Shown: positions 7,920 through 17,223 of the stretch, piece by piece
Layout of the letters: the number at the start of each line of letters is the position of its first letter
How positions within the stretch are numbered: the stretch's first letter is position 1
Origin: Xanthomonas sp. SI
GTDB lineage: Bacteria; Pseudomonadota; Gammaproteobacteria; Xanthomonadales; Xanthomonadaceae
Assembly: GCF_014236855.1 (NCBI RefSeq)
Contig: NZ_CP051261.1
Coordinates: forward strand, 496,001 to 560,000
Reading direction: 5' to 3'
DNA: 64,000 nt
Position numbers and translations under genes: made by a program
Notes under the pieces: model-generated
Seen by the model: the letters and a program-made list of their open reading frames with translations, nothing else
Told to the model about the DNA's origin: nothing
Database searches by the model: none

Positions 7920-8975
7920 TCAGACCAGTGCCGCGGCGATCGCCGGCCTGTCCGCTGCCGGTGCCGGCGCGGTGATGTCCGCATGCACGGTGCCGGGATG
8001 GTCGTGCGCATCGGCGTCCACCTGCACCTGCATCGGCTTCAGCCCCAGGCGCGCGAACAGCGCCTGGTCGCGTGCGGTGTCCGGGTTGCCGGTGGTCAGC
8101 AGTTTTTCGCCGTAGAAGATCGAGTTGGCGCCGGCGCAGAAGCACAGCGCCTGCAGTTCGTCGCTCATGCTCTCGCGGCCGGCCGACAGCCGCACCATCG
8201 CCTGCGGCATCGCGATGCGGGCCACGGCGATGGTGCGCACGAACTCGAACGGGTCCAGCTCGACCGTGCCGTGCAGCGGGGTGCCGGCGACCTGCACCAG
8301 GCGGTTGATCGGCACCGAGTCCGGATGCACCGGCAGGTTGGCCAGCGCCTGCAGCAGGCCGGCGCGCTGCTCGCGCGATTCGCCCATGCCGACGATGCCG
8401 CCGCAGCAGGTCTTCATGCCGGCATCGCGCACGTGGGCCAGCGTGTCCAGGCGATCCTGGTACTGGCGGGTGTGGATGATCGTGTCGTAGAAGTCCGGCG
8501 CGGTGTCCAGATTGTGGTTGTAGTAGTCCAGCCCGGCCGACTTCAGCGCCTGCGCCTGGCGCCCGTCGAGCATGCCCAGGGTGGCGCAGGTCTCCAGGCC
8601 CAGCGCCTTCACCTCGCGGATCATCGCCGCGACCTTGGGGATGTCGCGGTCCTTCGGCGAGCGCCACGCCGCGCCCATGCAGAACCGCGACGCGCCGGCG
8701 GCCTTGGCCTGGCGCGCTTTCTCCAGCACCGCCTCGGTGCTCATCAGCTTCTGCGCGTCCACCCCGGTGTCGTAGCGCTGCGCCTGCGGGCAGTACGCGC
8801 AGTCTTCCGGGCAACCGCCGGTCTTCACCGACAGCAGCGTGGAGACCTGCACCTGCGCCGGATCGAAGTGTTCGCGATGCACCGCGGCGGCGCGGTGCAG
8901 CAGCTCCGGGAACGGCAGATCGAACAGGGCGAGCAATTCCTGGCGTTGCCAGTCGTGTCGGACGACAGCGGACAT
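7920..8975 (-). CDS. bioB: Biotin synthase BioB
   Basis: A 351-aa radical-SAM enzyme that inserts sulfur into dethiobiotin. The [4Fe-4S] cluster motif is CPEDCAYC with Cys55, Cys59 and Cys62. Also visible are [23 protein letters not shown] and [11 protein letters not shown], all typical. The start at 8975 ([10 protein letters not shown]) is taken because upstream residues are not conserved and it leaves a 49-bp divergent spacer to comF. It is the first gene of the block; bioA and bioD are not in this window. Confidence 0.95.
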   Translation of the reverse strand: MSAVVRHDWQRQELLALFDLPFPELLHRAAAVHREHFDPAQVQVSTLLSVKTGGCPEDCAYCPQAQRYDTGVDAQKLMSTEAVLEKARQAKAAGASRFCMGAAWRSPKDRDIPKVAAMIREVKALGLETCATLGMLDGRQAQALKSAGLDYYNHNLDTAPDFYDTIIHTRQYQDRLDTLAHVRDAGMKTCCGGIVGMGESREQRAGLLQALANLPVHPDSVPINRLVQVAGTPLHGTVELDPFEFVRTIAVARIAMPQAMVRLSAGRESMSDELQALCFCAGANSIFYGEKLLTTGNPDTARDQALFARLGLKPMQVQVDADAHDHPGTVHADITAPAPAADRPAIAAALV

Positions 8976-9024
8976 GGTGGTTTCCTGACGGTAAGCGGCT
9001 GGGAAAGCGGGCAGTCTGGTGAGC

Positions 9025-9750
9025 ATGGATATCCCTGTCAACTTCAGCGGGGTGGGTCGGGTTGACGGCTACTGGCGGCGGCTGCAGCGTTGGGTACTGC
9101 CGGAGCGCTGCCTGGTCTGTACCGAGCCCGGCGCCGCCGGCCTGGACCTGTGCCCGGCCTGCCGCGACGCGCTGCCCTGGAATGCCAGCGCCTGCCAGGG
9201 GTGCGCGCTGCCGCTGCCCGCGCTGGACGCGGACCAGTTGTGCGGCAGCTGCCAACGCAAACCGCCGCCGCTGGCCCTGGTCGCCAGCGCCTGCGTCTAC
9301 GCTGCGCCGGTGGATGGATTGCTGCGCCGCTTCAAGTTCCATCAGGACCTGGCCGCCGGGCGCCTGCTGGCGGCATTGCTGCAGGCGCGCTGCGCCGGTT
9401 TGCCGCGGCCGCAGGCACTGCTGCCGGTGCCGCTGCATTGCGCACGGCTGCGCCAGCGCGGCTACGACCAGGCGCTGGAACTGGCGCGGCCGCTGGCGCG
9501 CGCGCTGCGCCTGCCGCTGTGCGCCGGCCTGCAGCGCGTGCGCGCCACGGCGCCGCAGTCCGAACTCGATGCGCAGGCGCGGCGTCGCAACCTGCGCCAT
9601 GCGTTCGTGGTGCAGGCGCCGCTGCCGCCGCACGTGGCGCTGATCGACGACGTGATGACCACCGGCGCGACCCTGCATGCCGCGGCACAGGCGCTGCGCC
9701 GCGCCGGCGTGGCGCGGGTCGATGCGTGGGTGGTGGCGCGGGTGCCGTGA
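9025..9750 (+). CDS. comF: ComF-family phosphoribosyltransferase-like protein
   Basis: A 241-aa protein with an N-terminal zinc-ribbon-like region (CLVC...CPAC, then CQGC...CGSC) and a C-terminal type I phosphoribosyltransferase domain with the PRPP loop [13 protein letters not shown]. ComF proteins are needed for natural transformation in several bacteria, probably acting in the cytosol on incoming single-stranded DNA. The ATG at 9025 is used; a GTG two codons upstream is also possible. It is divergent from bioB, a common arrangement in this family. Confidence 0.88.
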   Translation: MDIPVNFSGVGRVDGYWRRLQRWVLPERCLVCTEPGAAGLDLCPACRDALPWNASACQGCALPLPALDADQLCGSCQRKPPPLALVASACVYAAPVDGLLRRFKFHQDLAAGRLLAALLQARCAGLPRPQALLPVPLHCARLRQRGYDQALELARPLARALRLPLCAGLQRVRATAPQSELDAQARRRNLRHAFVVQAPLPPHVALIDDVMTTGATLHAAAQALRRAGVARVDAWVVARVP

Positions 9751-10125
9751 GGCCGTGAGTGCGCTGGTGGCTTGCATGCCGCGGCGGCGATTGGCCCTGC
9801 GATGGCAAGGGTGGCGGGTCATGTGGACCTGCGTGTCTGGCGCTGGCCGTGGTCGCGTGATCCGTCATGCATGCGGGGAGCGATCGCTGTTTGGTTGCCT
9901 GGACCACGCAACGGCAGCGAGGGCGTTTTCTGATTGGGGGGCGAGCTTTACGCTTCGTCGTGCCACGCAGGCGCCACGACCCGACGCAATCGGCCGCTGT
10001 CGGACGGGTTCCGCAGCACGGTGCATGGCACGTTCTTCTGCGTGACATGGGTGGGCACCTGTCTGCGACAGGCCACAACAGCCGGTTCTTCTATGATGTC
10101 GCCAAACGAACTGCGGGAGATGGCG
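9751..10125. other. Intergenic region, no gene seen
   Basis: About 375 bp between comF and a lipoprotein gene. I find no ORF with plausible codon use or similarity, and no repeat of the families seen elsewhere. The part before 10126 must carry the promoter of the lipoprotein gene; the GGGAGA sequence at 10115-10120 is its likely ribosome binding site. Confidence 0.5.
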
Positions 10126-10629
10126 ATGCGCTTGAGAACTCTGGGACTGTCGTTGGCGTTGTGCGTGTTCGGGGTCAGCGGGTGCAGCTACGCCCCGTCG
10201 CCCGATGGCGCCGACACCAGCGCGAGCGCGAGTGCGGTGAAGGCGAAGATCGAATGGCGCCTGGCCAGCTATGCGCCGAGCGCCGGCTATACCGAGGCCG
10301 TGTACCAGGGACGGCCGGTGTATCTGGCGCCGCAGCAGTTATTGGCCGTCGATGGCGCCGCGACGGTGGCGCGCGTGGACGGCGACGATGGCAAGCCGGC
10401 ACTCGATCTGAGTTTCTCGGGGAACGACGATCGCCTGACCCGGGCGACGGAGCAGAACATCGGCAAGCCGATCGCGCTGCTGGCCGATGGTCAGGTGCTC
10501 ACCGTGGCGACGGTCATGGCGCCGCTCCCCGGCGACCGACTGCGTATCAGCGGTCTGCAGGATGCGCAGGAACAACAGCGGGTGTTCGCGCTGCTGACGC
10601 ATGCGTCGACGGCGCACGCGAAGCCTTAG
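10126..10629 (+). CDS. Putative lipoprotein, hypothetical
   Basis: A 167-aa protein with signal peptide MRLRTLGLSLALCVFGVSGC and a lipobox VSGC (Cys20), so probably an envelope lipoprotein. The mature part (about 147 aa) has WRLASYAPSAGYTEAVYQGRPVYLAPQ-like features and LLADGQVLTVATVMAPLPGDRLRISG. The second part resembles the SecDF/PpdD-type loops often seen in 'periplasmic subunit' lipoproteins, but I cannot assign a family. Three in-frame ATGs lie upstream (10093, 10096, 10120); 10126 best fits the Shine-Dalgarno spacing and signal peptide. Confidence 0.7.
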   Translation: MRLRTLGLSLALCVFGVSGCSYAPSPDGADTSASASAVKAKIEWRLASYAPSAGYTEAVYQGRPVYLAPQQLLAVDGAATVARVDGDDGKPALDLSFSGNDDRLTRATEQNIGKPIALLADGQVLTVATVMAPLPGDRLRISGLQDAQEQQRVFALLTHASTAHAKP

Positions 10630-11090
10630 TGCTGGCTGATGCGATCCGGATGGGGCACCGTGTTCGTGATGGCGGTCCTGCGCCGCAGCGCGCGCCTGTT
10701 CGAGCCGCGGGCTGCTGTCTTGTGCCGGCAGCGTAGCGCGATGCCGCTGCTTCGAAGCGGAGTGCGCTGACGCTCTCTTCGATTGCACCGTCGGGCCAGG
10801 TCGGGGACGGAGACATGCCGATTCAGCATGTGGGATGCGGATTTTGCCGGTCATGCTTGTCGTGATCGAAGTCGCTCCCGCCACCGGCGATGGAAAAGGC
10901 GTCGCGGCTGAAGCCGCTCCTACAGGAGTCGATCGACGGTTTTTGTGGGAGGGACTTCAGTCCCGACGTTTTACCGGCAACGATCGGACGAAGTGTGCCC
11001 CGGCGGCATTGCCGTCGGCGGCCAAGCGAGCCGACTGTACCGACGATATCCTTGTGCGCAGCCGCCACTGCGCGGCTTCTCCGCTTCGGT
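10630..11090. other. Intergenic region with hairpin repeats
   Basis: About 460 bp between convergent genes (lipoprotein and ubiA). Two members of the interspersed repeat family occur at 10901-10925 (GTCGCGGCTGAAGCCGCTCC) and 10943-10970 (TGTGGGAGGGACTTCAGTCC). No coding sequence was recognised in the remaining part. Confidence 0.6.
10901..10970. repeat. Two interspersed hairpin repeats
   Basis: A GCGGCTGAAGCCGCTCCTAC copy followed 18 bp later by a TGTGGGAGGGACTTCAGTCC copy. Each is palindromic at its core, and the two are different sequence variants of the same family. Confidence 0.75.
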
Positions 11091-11993
11091 CTACCCCGCG
11101 CGCAGCGCCAACGCCGCGACGATGCCGGCGAAGATCGCCAGGCCGACCCAGTTGTTGTGCATGAAGGCACGGAAGCAGGGCGCGCGTTCGCGGGTTCGCG
11201 CGATGCGGAATTCGTAGGCGACCAGCAACGCGGCCACGCCCAAACCCGCCCAGTACCAGATCCCCAGCGCGCCGCGGGTGCCGACGAAGCCCAGCGCGAC
11301 GAACATCAGCGCATACAGGATGCCCTGCGCAACCAGGTCCAGGTCGCCGAACAGGATCGCGGTGGACTTGGAGCCGGCGCGCAGATCGTCCTCGCGGTCC
11401 ACCATCGCGTACCAGGTGTCGTAGGCGGTGGCCCACAGGATGTTGGCCGCGTACAGCAGCCAGCCCAGCGCCGGCACCTCACCGCGGATCGCCGCGAACG
11501 CCATCGGGATGCCCCAGCCGAAGGCCATGCCGAGGTAGACCTGCGGCAGGTAGGTGTAGCGCTTCAGGTAGGGGTAGCTGGCGGCCAGGAACAGCCCGAC
11601 CACGCTCAGGCCGATGGTCAGCGCGTTCATCGTCAGCACCAGCGCGAAGGCGGCGAGCATCAGCAGCGCGAACACCGCCAGCGCCTCGCGGCCGCTGACC
11701 GCGCCGGTGGCCAGCGGCCGGCCGCGGGTGCGCTCGACCTGCGGGTCCAGCCAGCGGTCGGCGTAGTCGTTGATCACGCAGCCAGCCGAGCGGGTCAGCC
11801 AGACCCCGGCGGTGAACACGAACAGCGTCCACAGCGGCGGTAGCCCGTCGGCGGCCAGCCACAGCGCCCACCAAGTCGGCCACAGCAGCAGCAGCGCGCC
11901 GATCGGACGGTCGCCGCGCAGCAGTTTCCAGTACTGGCCCAGGCGCGCGCGCGGCGGCAACGCGTCGGACGTTTCGTAGCGTTCGTAACCCAT
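11091..11993 (-). CDS. ubiA: 4-hydroxybenzoate octaprenyltransferase UbiA
   Basis: A 300-aa polytopic membrane prenyltransferase that attaches the polyprenyl tail to 4-hydroxybenzoate in ubiquinone synthesis. The first Asp-rich motif NDYADRWLD is at 75-83 and the second [13 protein letters not shown] at 191-203, both required for Mg-diphosphate binding. There are eight or nine hydrophobic helices. The start at 11993 ([10 protein letters not shown]) fits family length (about 290). It converges with the lipoprotein gene. Confidence 0.93.
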   Translation of the reverse strand: MGYERYETSDALPPRARLGQYWKLLRGDRPIGALLLLWPTWWALWLAADGLPPLWTLFVFTAGVWLTRSAGCVINDYADRWLDPQVERTRGRPLATGAVSGREALAVFALLMLAAFALVLTMNALTIGLSVVGLFLAASYPYLKRYTYLPQVYLGMAFGWGIPMAFAAIRGEVPALGWLLYAANILWATAYDTWYAMVDREDDLRAGSKSTAILFGDLDLVAQGILYALMFVALGFVGTRGALGIWYWAGLGVAALLVAYEFRIARTRERAPCFRAFMHNNWVGLAIFAGIVAALALRAG

Positions 11994-12262
11994 CGTGCAA
12001 GGGTAGCAGCCGGGCTCGCTCGGCGGCAGCACGGCACGGGCGGTGGCCGCTGCGACGGCGACGGTCTGTGCATCCGTATCCAGTTACAGACCCAGGCGTA
12101 GGAGCCGGTTGTACGCAGGCGATGCGCCGTCACCGGGCTCCGGCCGCTTGCGGAAACCGCGCCGCTCCGGCGCCGGGTACGGCTACCGCCGGGTCGGCCC
12201 TGGCGGCAATCGGACATGGGGGAGACGCGGCGCGCGGTTTGCCGTTAGAATGCGCGTCCGTT

Positions 12263-12339
12263 GCGCCCGTAGCTCAGCCGGATAGAGTAGTGGCTTCCGA
12301 AGCCATTGGTCGGGGGTTCGAATCCCTCCGGGCGCACCA
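12263..12339 (+). tRNA. tRNA-Arg (CCG)
   Basis: A 77-nt cloverleaf: acceptor GCGCCCG pairing with CGGGCGC, D-arm GCTCAGCCGGATAGAGT, anticodon stem-loop with TTCCGAA (anticodon CCG), T-arm with GGTTCGAATCC, and an encoded CCA end. It reads CGG arginine codons. Confidence 0.95.
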
Positions 12340-12871
12340 CATCATTCCCAGCCTGCATGGCCTCTTCGACCGCGAATCCTGCCGGTGGTGGACACCGCCT
12401 TCGGCGCTGCGGCGATCGACGGCCTGTGGCGCATGACACCGTTGCCCGTAATCATGCTGCTCGGGATGCCGAGCTGGCGCCCTCTGCGTTGAAAGGCTGG
12501 CGCGTACCGCGTGTCTCCCCGAGCGCGCCGCATCATCGTCGATCGTGCTTGGAATTCCTTCCGCAGCTGGCCTGCGTCGCCTTTGGCGTTGCGGCGGCGA
12601 CCGGCGGTCTGGGGCGCGTGGCGCCGCCGTCGCTCCCTGGGATGCCGCGCTGGATTTCGCTGGGCTGCATCGCCAGCGCGTACGGCGCGCATGGCAAGGC
12701 GACCTCCGCCATGCCCGCGCCGCCGCCAGGACGCTTGCGGCCGTCGTATCTGCGCTCTCGGTGGTCCAGTGCCTGGCAACTCCTTTCGCATCCTCTCCGT
12801 TGTCGTGTCAGCGCGGGCGCCATGAGTAGCGCGGTGCGGGCTCCTTTGCAGCGCCTTGCCAGAGGCCACCG
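12340..12871. other. Non-coding stretch after tRNA-Arg
   Basis: About 530 bp between tRNA-Arg and an alpha/beta hydrolase gene. Forward and reverse frames give only Arg/Pro/Ala-rich translations with no family resemblance. I see no integrase, no repeated tRNA 3' end and no interspersed repeat. The 3' part must contain the promoter for the hydrolase gene. Confidence 0.5.
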
Positions 12872-13702
12872 GTGATCGGTCCGCGCACCCCGCTCGGCAA
12901 GCCCGCGGTCCACTTGCTGGGCGACGACGATGCGCTGGCCTACCTGCGGCTCGGCGCCGGCGCCCCGGTGGTGCTGGTGCACGGCGCGCTGTGCGACTAC
13001 CGCTATTGGGCGCCGCAACTGCGCGGCCTGTCCGAGCGTTTCGAGGTCGCTGCGCTGAGCCTGGGCCAGTATTTCCCGCAGCTGCCATCGTCGCTGCGGC
13101 ATCGCTTCGGCTGGCGTTGGCATGCGCAGCAGGTGGCCGGGTTCCTCGCTAGCTACGGACAACCGGTGCATCTGGTCGGCCACTCGCGCGGCGCCGCGGT
13201 GGCCTGGCAGGTCGCGCTGCAGCAGCCTGGCGCGATCGCCAGCCTGAGCCTGTTCGATCCGGGCGGGCCGCAGCCGCAGGGCCTGCCCGAAGACGTGGTG
13301 GCGATCCGCGCACGGGCGATCGAATTGCTGCGCGATGGACAGGTCGAGGCCGGCCTGGAGTGCTTCGTCGATTCGGTCAGCCAGCCCGGCGCCTGGGCGC
13401 GCAGCAGCGCGACGTTCCGGCAGATGGTGCGCAATAACGCGCAGACCCTGGTGCCGCAGATCGGCGATGCGCTGCCGTCTTACGACAATGAGCAGGCCGT
13501 GGCGCTGGCGGTGCCGGTACTGCTGGTCAGCGGCGAACTGAGCCCGGCGCAGTACCGCGACAACGCTTCCGCGCTGGCCGAGTGGTTGCCCGATGCGCGC
13601 CACCACGTCCTCGCCGGCGCCTCGCACGGGATGACCTTCACCCATGCGCGGCGCTGCAATGCCTTGCTGGCCGAGTTCGTGACGTCGGTAGCAGTGGGTT
13701 GA
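12872..13702 (+). CDS. Alpha/beta hydrolase
   Basis: A 276-aa alpha/beta hydrolase fold protein. The oxyanion-hole region VVLVHGALCDYRYW is near residue 32, the nucleophile elbow is GHSRGAAVAW with serine as nucleophile, an acid lies near LLVSGELSP, and the catalytic His is in GASHGMTF near the C-terminus. Substrate unknown (ester or epoxide type). The start is a GTG at 12872; no closer ATG keeps the N-terminal strand. Confidence 0.8.
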   Translation: MIGPRTPLGKPAVHLLGDDDALAYLRLGAGAPVVLVHGALCDYRYWAPQLRGLSERFEVAALSLGQYFPQLPSSLRHRFGWRWHAQQVAGFLASYGQPVHLVGHSRGAAVAWQVALQQPGAIASLSLFDPGGPQPQGLPEDVVAIRARAIELLRDGQVEAGLECFVDSVSQPGAWARSSATFRQMVRNNAQTLVPQIGDALPSYDNEQAVALAVPVLLVSGELSPAQYRDNASALAEWLPDARHHVLAGASHGMTFTHARRCNALLAEFVTSVAVG

Positions 13703-13922
13703 AGCCACGCGTGCATTTGGGGTGGTGGGATTGCCATCCGTCGCGCAGGGATGATCCGGTAGGGGCGCTGGCCGGCGTGGCCGCGATGTGCGGCCGGCAA
13801 CCGGTGTCCGTGGCGGATGGCGGCGATGGCGCGATCACATTGCGCCAAGCGTGCCGTCGTCGCCGTATCCGAGTGCGCTAGGCGAGGCCGCCGCGCGGTT
13901 CCGTGCGATGCGTGCATGCACA
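13703..13922. other. Intergenic region, no gene seen
   Basis: The non-coding stretch between the hydrolase stop and a decayed TonB-receptor fragment. Translations in all frames give no recognisable protein. With the fragment (13923-14012) it makes up the gap of about 335 bp between the hydrolase and comM. Confidence 0.45.
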
Positions 13923-14012
13923 CCAGTAGTCCCACTTCTGCTTGCCGTATTCGCCGACCACGGCCAGGCCCGCGTCGCCGCCGGGGAGGGCGAACAGCTT
14001 GGCGTTAGGCTG
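13923..14012 (-). pseudogene. Fragment of a TonB-dependent receptor
   Basis: On the minus strand 30 codons read NAKLFALPGGDAGLAVVGEY then GKQKWDYW. This is a well-known internal segment of large Xanthomonas TonB-dependent receptors (sequence 'LPGG.AG.A.V.EYG.Q.WDY'). Outside it the frame turns into unrelated residues (CACTHRTEPRG downstream, ALTTPARQQ upstream). I read it as the last recognisable piece of a decayed receptor gene lying just beyond the comM stop. Confidence 0.7.
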
Positions 14013-14037
14013 CTGCCGCGCCGGCGTGGTCAGCGCG

Positions 14038-15597
14038 CTATCTTGCCGCGTGCCGGGCTGCGCCTGCGCGCGCGAAGACGTCTGCTTGCGACGCTGCGGA
14101 CTCGCCGCGATCCAGTTGCCGATAGCCGATCGCCTCGGTCAGGTGCGCGGTGGCGATCGCATCGCTTTCGGCCAAGTCGGCAATGGTGCGCGCCACGCGC
14201 AGGATGCGGTGCAAGGAGCGCGCCGACAGGCGCAGGCGGTCGATGGCGTGTTCCAGCAGCGCTTCGTCGCGCGGTTGCAGGCGGCAGTCGCGCAAGGTCT
14301 CGCTGTGGCCGAGCTGGCCGTTGGGGCAGCTGGCGCGCGCCAGCTGGCGTTGCCGCGCCTGCTCCACCCGGGCGCGCACGGCGGCGCTGCTTTCGCCGGG
14401 GGCGGCATCGGCGCGCAGCGCCTGTGGCGGCAGGCGCGGTACGTCCACGTGCAGGTCGATGCGGTCCAGCAACGGACCGGAGATGCGCGCGCGGTAGCGG
14501 CGGATGCTGTCGTCGCTGCAGCGGCAACGGCCGCTGGTATCGCCGGCCCAGCCGCAAGGGCAGGGGTTCATCGCTGCGACCAGCTGGAACCGGGCCGGGA
14601 ACTCGGCGCTGCGCGCGGCCCGCGAGACGGTGACCGTGCCCGATTCCAGCGGCTCGCGCAGCACTTCCAGCGCATGCCGGTTCCATTCGGGCAATTCGTC
14701 GAGGAACAAAACGCCGCGATGCGCCAGCGAGATCTCGCCAGGGCGTGGATGGGTGCCGCCGCCGACCAGCGACACCGCGCTGGCGGTGTGGTGCGGGGAT
14801 CGGTAGGGGCGTTGCCGCCAGCGCGATGGATCCAGGCCGCGGCCGCTGACCGAGGCGATCGCCGCCGCTTCCAGCGCCTCGGCCTCGCTGGTCTCGGGCA
14901 GGATGCCGGGCAAACGCGAGGCCAGCAAGGTCTTGCCGCAGCCCGGGCTGCCGATCAACAACAGATGGTGATGACCGGCCGCCGCGATCTCCAGCGCCCG
15001 CCGCGCCTGGGCTTGCCCGCGCACGTCGCTCAGGTCGGGAAACGGCGTGGCTGCGGCCGGCAGGGCTTCGGCGGCGGGCAAGGTCTTGGTACCGTTCAAC
15101 AGCGCGCAGACTTCGAGCAGGGTACGCGCGGTGAACGCCTGCACGTGCTGCGCCAGCGCTGCTTCGGGACCGTTGCCGGCCGGCACGATCAGCGTGCGCC
15201 CGGCCTGGGCGGCGGCCAGCGCCGCCGGCAGCACGCCGTCCACGGCACGCAGCTCGCCGGTCAAGGCCAATTCGCCGAGGAATTCGTAGTTGCCCAGCGC
15301 CTGTGGGTCGAGTTGCCCGGCGGCGGCGAGGATGCCCAGCGCGATCGGCAGGTCGAAGCGGCCGCCTTCCTTGGGCAGGTCGGCCGGGGCCAGGTTGACG
15401 GTGATGCGCCGCGCCGGAAATTCGTATTGCGCGCATAGGATGGCGGCACGCACGCGATCGCGCGATTCGCGTACCGCGGCCTCGGGCAGGCCGACGATCT
15501 GCGTCGCCGGCAGGCCGCCGGACAGATGGACCTCGACCCGAACCGGAGGCGCAAGCACCCCCGCGCGGGCACGGCTGTGCACCAGCGCCAGGCTCAT
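14038..15597 (-). CDS. comM: YifB/ComM family Mg-chelatase-like AAA+ ATPase
   Basis: A 519-aa protein with an N-terminal ChlI/Lon-like domain (NLAPADLPKEGGRFDLPIALG at about 68-88), then an AAA+ domain with Walker A GSPGCGKT at 216-223, Walker B-type GVLFLDELPEW, and the MNPCPCG zinc-finger-like insert with CRCS following. ComM is a hexameric helicase that promotes branch migration in natural transformation. With comF at 9.0 kb, two competence genes occur in this window. It is followed by ubiK upstream on the same strand (13 bp). Confidence 0.92.
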   Translation of the reverse strand: MSLALVHSRARAGVLAPPVRVEVHLSGGLPATQIVGLPEAAVRESRDRVRAAILCAQYEFPARRITVNLAPADLPKEGGRFDLPIALGILAAAGQLDPQALGNYEFLGELALTGELRAVDGVLPAALAAAQAGRTLIVPAGNGPEAALAQHVQAFTARTLLEVCALLNGTKTLPAAEALPAAATPFPDLSDVRGQAQARRALEIAAAGHHHLLLIGSPGCGKTLLASRLPGILPETSEAEALEAAAIASVSGRGLDPSRWRQRPYRSPHHTASAVSLVGGGTHPRPGEISLAHRGVLFLDELPEWNRHALEVLREPLESGTVTVSRAARSAEFPARFQLVAAMNPCPCGWAGDTSGRCRCSDDSIRRYRARISGPLLDRIDLHVDVPRLPPQALRADAAPGESSAAVRARVEQARQRQLARASCPNGQLGHSETLRDCRLQPRDEALLEHAIDRLRLSARSLHRILRVARTIADLAESDAIATAHLTEAIGYRQLDRGESAASQADVFARAGAARHAAR

Positions 15598-15610
15598 GGC
15601 GGCGGGTGGA

Positions 15611-15880
15611 TCAGGCTTGCGTGGAAGGCGCGTCGCCGCTGCGCGCGGCTTCCAGCGCGGCGACGCTGCGTTCCAGCGCTTCCAGCTTCTCGCGGGTGCG
15701 CAGCAGCACCGCGCGCTGCACGTCGAATTCCTCGCGGGTGACCAGGTCGAGCTTGCCCAGGCTGGCCTGCAGCGCGCTCTTGAAGGTGCTCTGCAGTTCG
15801 TCGCGGGATTCGCGCAGGCCTGGCGGTACCAAGTCGCTGAGGCGGCGGGCGAGGTCGTCGAGGTGATTGAGGTCGATCAT
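15611..15880 (-). CDS. ubiK: UbiK-family accessory factor (BMFP)
   Basis: An 89-aa coiled-coil protein: MIDLNHLDDLARRLSDLVP at the start, then FKSALQASLGKLDLVTREEFDVQR and a C-terminal LEALERSVAALEA coiled coil. This matches the YqiC/BMFP family, now UbiK, an accessory factor for aerobic ubiquinone synthesis together with UbiJ. Start at 15880. It lies 13 bp upstream of comM in the same direction, and ubiA is 4 kb away. Confidence 0.88.
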   Translation of the reverse strand: MIDLNHLDDLARRLSDLVPPGLRESRDELQSTFKSALQASLGKLDLVTREEFDVQRAVLLRTREKLEALERSVAALEAARSGDAPSTQA

Positions 15881-15993
15881 GGCGATGCTCCGGCAGGGAG
15901 CGCCAGACTGCGGCACCCTGCGGTTCGGGGCCATCGGTATCGGGCGCGGCGCGCTGTCGGAAAATTCCGGCGATGGGGCGCGCGATCATTTGA

Positions 15994-16395
<402 letters not shown>

Positions 16396-16761
16396 GGTCT
16401 CGGCGCGCGCGCTGGGCGCCCGGCGACAGGGCTGCATCGCGAGAATTCCAATGGTGATGTGAGTGGCAGTGCGATCGCATCGCGGATCGAGGTGCGTGTA
16501 GTCGGTGTTTCGACGTCGCACTGCATCGCCCGGCACGTCGCCGCTCTACATAGACAAAGCTCTCGGTAGAACTCGGCCCATGCTGTTCTCTGCGCCGCGA
16601 TAGAACTGCTTTCACTCCGCAACATTCGTCCGCCGTAGGGCCACTGCGCCTGCGCGCAACGCAGATGGCTGCATTGGCTTCGCTGACCGCATACTCCTCC
16701 ACGTTATCGCGCTCCGCGCCGTTGAACGAACGGAGTCCGGTACTGCGCCGGCTTCGGTGAG

Positions 16762-17000
16762 TGTCGGGGCTGAAGCCCCTCCTACAGGTGCACCAGACGA
16801 GCATCGAGGCTCCCTGTGGGACTTCAGTCGCGACGCGCGAAGCGGTGATTTTTCGGCTGCGGATGCAGTCGGGACTGAAGTCCCTCCCACAGTGCACCCA
16901 GCCGCTTGCCGCAAGGTTCCTGTAGGAGCGGCTTCAGCCGCGACAAACGAGCCGGAACTGCGCCCGCTTCGGCGAATATCCGGGCTGAAGCCCTTCTCGG
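16762..17000. repeat. Cluster of five interspersed hairpin repeats
   Basis: Members at 16762-16787 (GGGGCTGAAGCCCCTCC), 16815-16836 (TGTGGGACTTCAGTCGCG), 16867-16892 (GGGACTGAAGTCCCTCCC), 16921-16944 (TGTAGGAGCGGCTTCAGC) and about 16977-17000 (GGGCTGAAGCCCTTCTC). At least three core variants, in mixed orientation, with no regular spacing. Confidence 0.8.
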
Positions 17001-17048
17001 TCTATAGCCGGGCAGTGATTGGTCAGGGCGATTTGCTCACCTACGCTC

Positions 17049-17064
17049 ATACCATTTAAATACC
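17049..17064 (+). promoter_or_regulatory. Candidate operator, ATACC-N6-ATACC site 1
   Basis: ATACCATTTAAATACC: two direct ATACC half-sites with 6-bp spacing, and the following base G. The same layout recurs 148 bp downstream near the GH84 start. The duplicate and constant spacing suggest a regulator binding site; the regulator is not identified. Confidence 0.4.
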
Positions 17065-17196
17065 GAATTGGGCGTGCTGGCCTGCTCCGCCTTTTGGTCT
17101 TACGCGAGCCAAGCCGAATTCGGCAATGCAGCAGAAAATTCCAGCCACGGCCGCGCAGCTTGTCGCGGCCCAGCGACTTGCCTACTCTGTGCCGTA

Positions 17197-17212
17197 ATAC
17201 CATTCCAATACC
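17197..17212 (+). promoter_or_regulatory. Candidate operator, ATACC-N6-ATACC site 2
   Basis: ATACCATTCCAATACC, ending 11 bp before the GH84 ATG. It shares ATACCATT and AATACCG with site 1 at 17049. Its position over the translation initiation region would suit a repressor. Confidence 0.4.
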
Positions 17213-17223
17213 GGAGATCCGGA

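Larger units (their letters stand above)
16396..17223. other. Repeat-rich intergenic region upstream of GH84 gene
   Basis: About 830 bp with no gene. The first 360 bp has lower coding character and no recognisable ORF. From 16762 to 17000 five interspersed hairpin repeats occur in quick succession. From 17000 to 17223 lies the leader of the GH84 gene, including two ATACC-N6-ATACC sites (17049-17064 and 17197-17212) and the probable GGAG-type ribosome binding site. Confidence 0.65.

Noticed and set aside
6177..9065. Plus-strand open frame of about 960 codons across the biotin genes
   Set aside because: Antisense of bioH, bioF and bioB; Arg/Gln/Gly-rich composition typical of GC-rich shadow frames.
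12263..12871. Genomic island attachment at tRNA-Arg
   Set aside because: No integrase, no duplicated tRNA 3' end and no foreign-looking genes follow; the 530 bp is simply non-coding.
16762..17000. Possible CRISPR-like repeat array
   Set aside because: Repeats differ in core, orientation and spacing and have no unique spacers of fixed length; they belong to an interspersed hairpin family. No cas genes are in the window.
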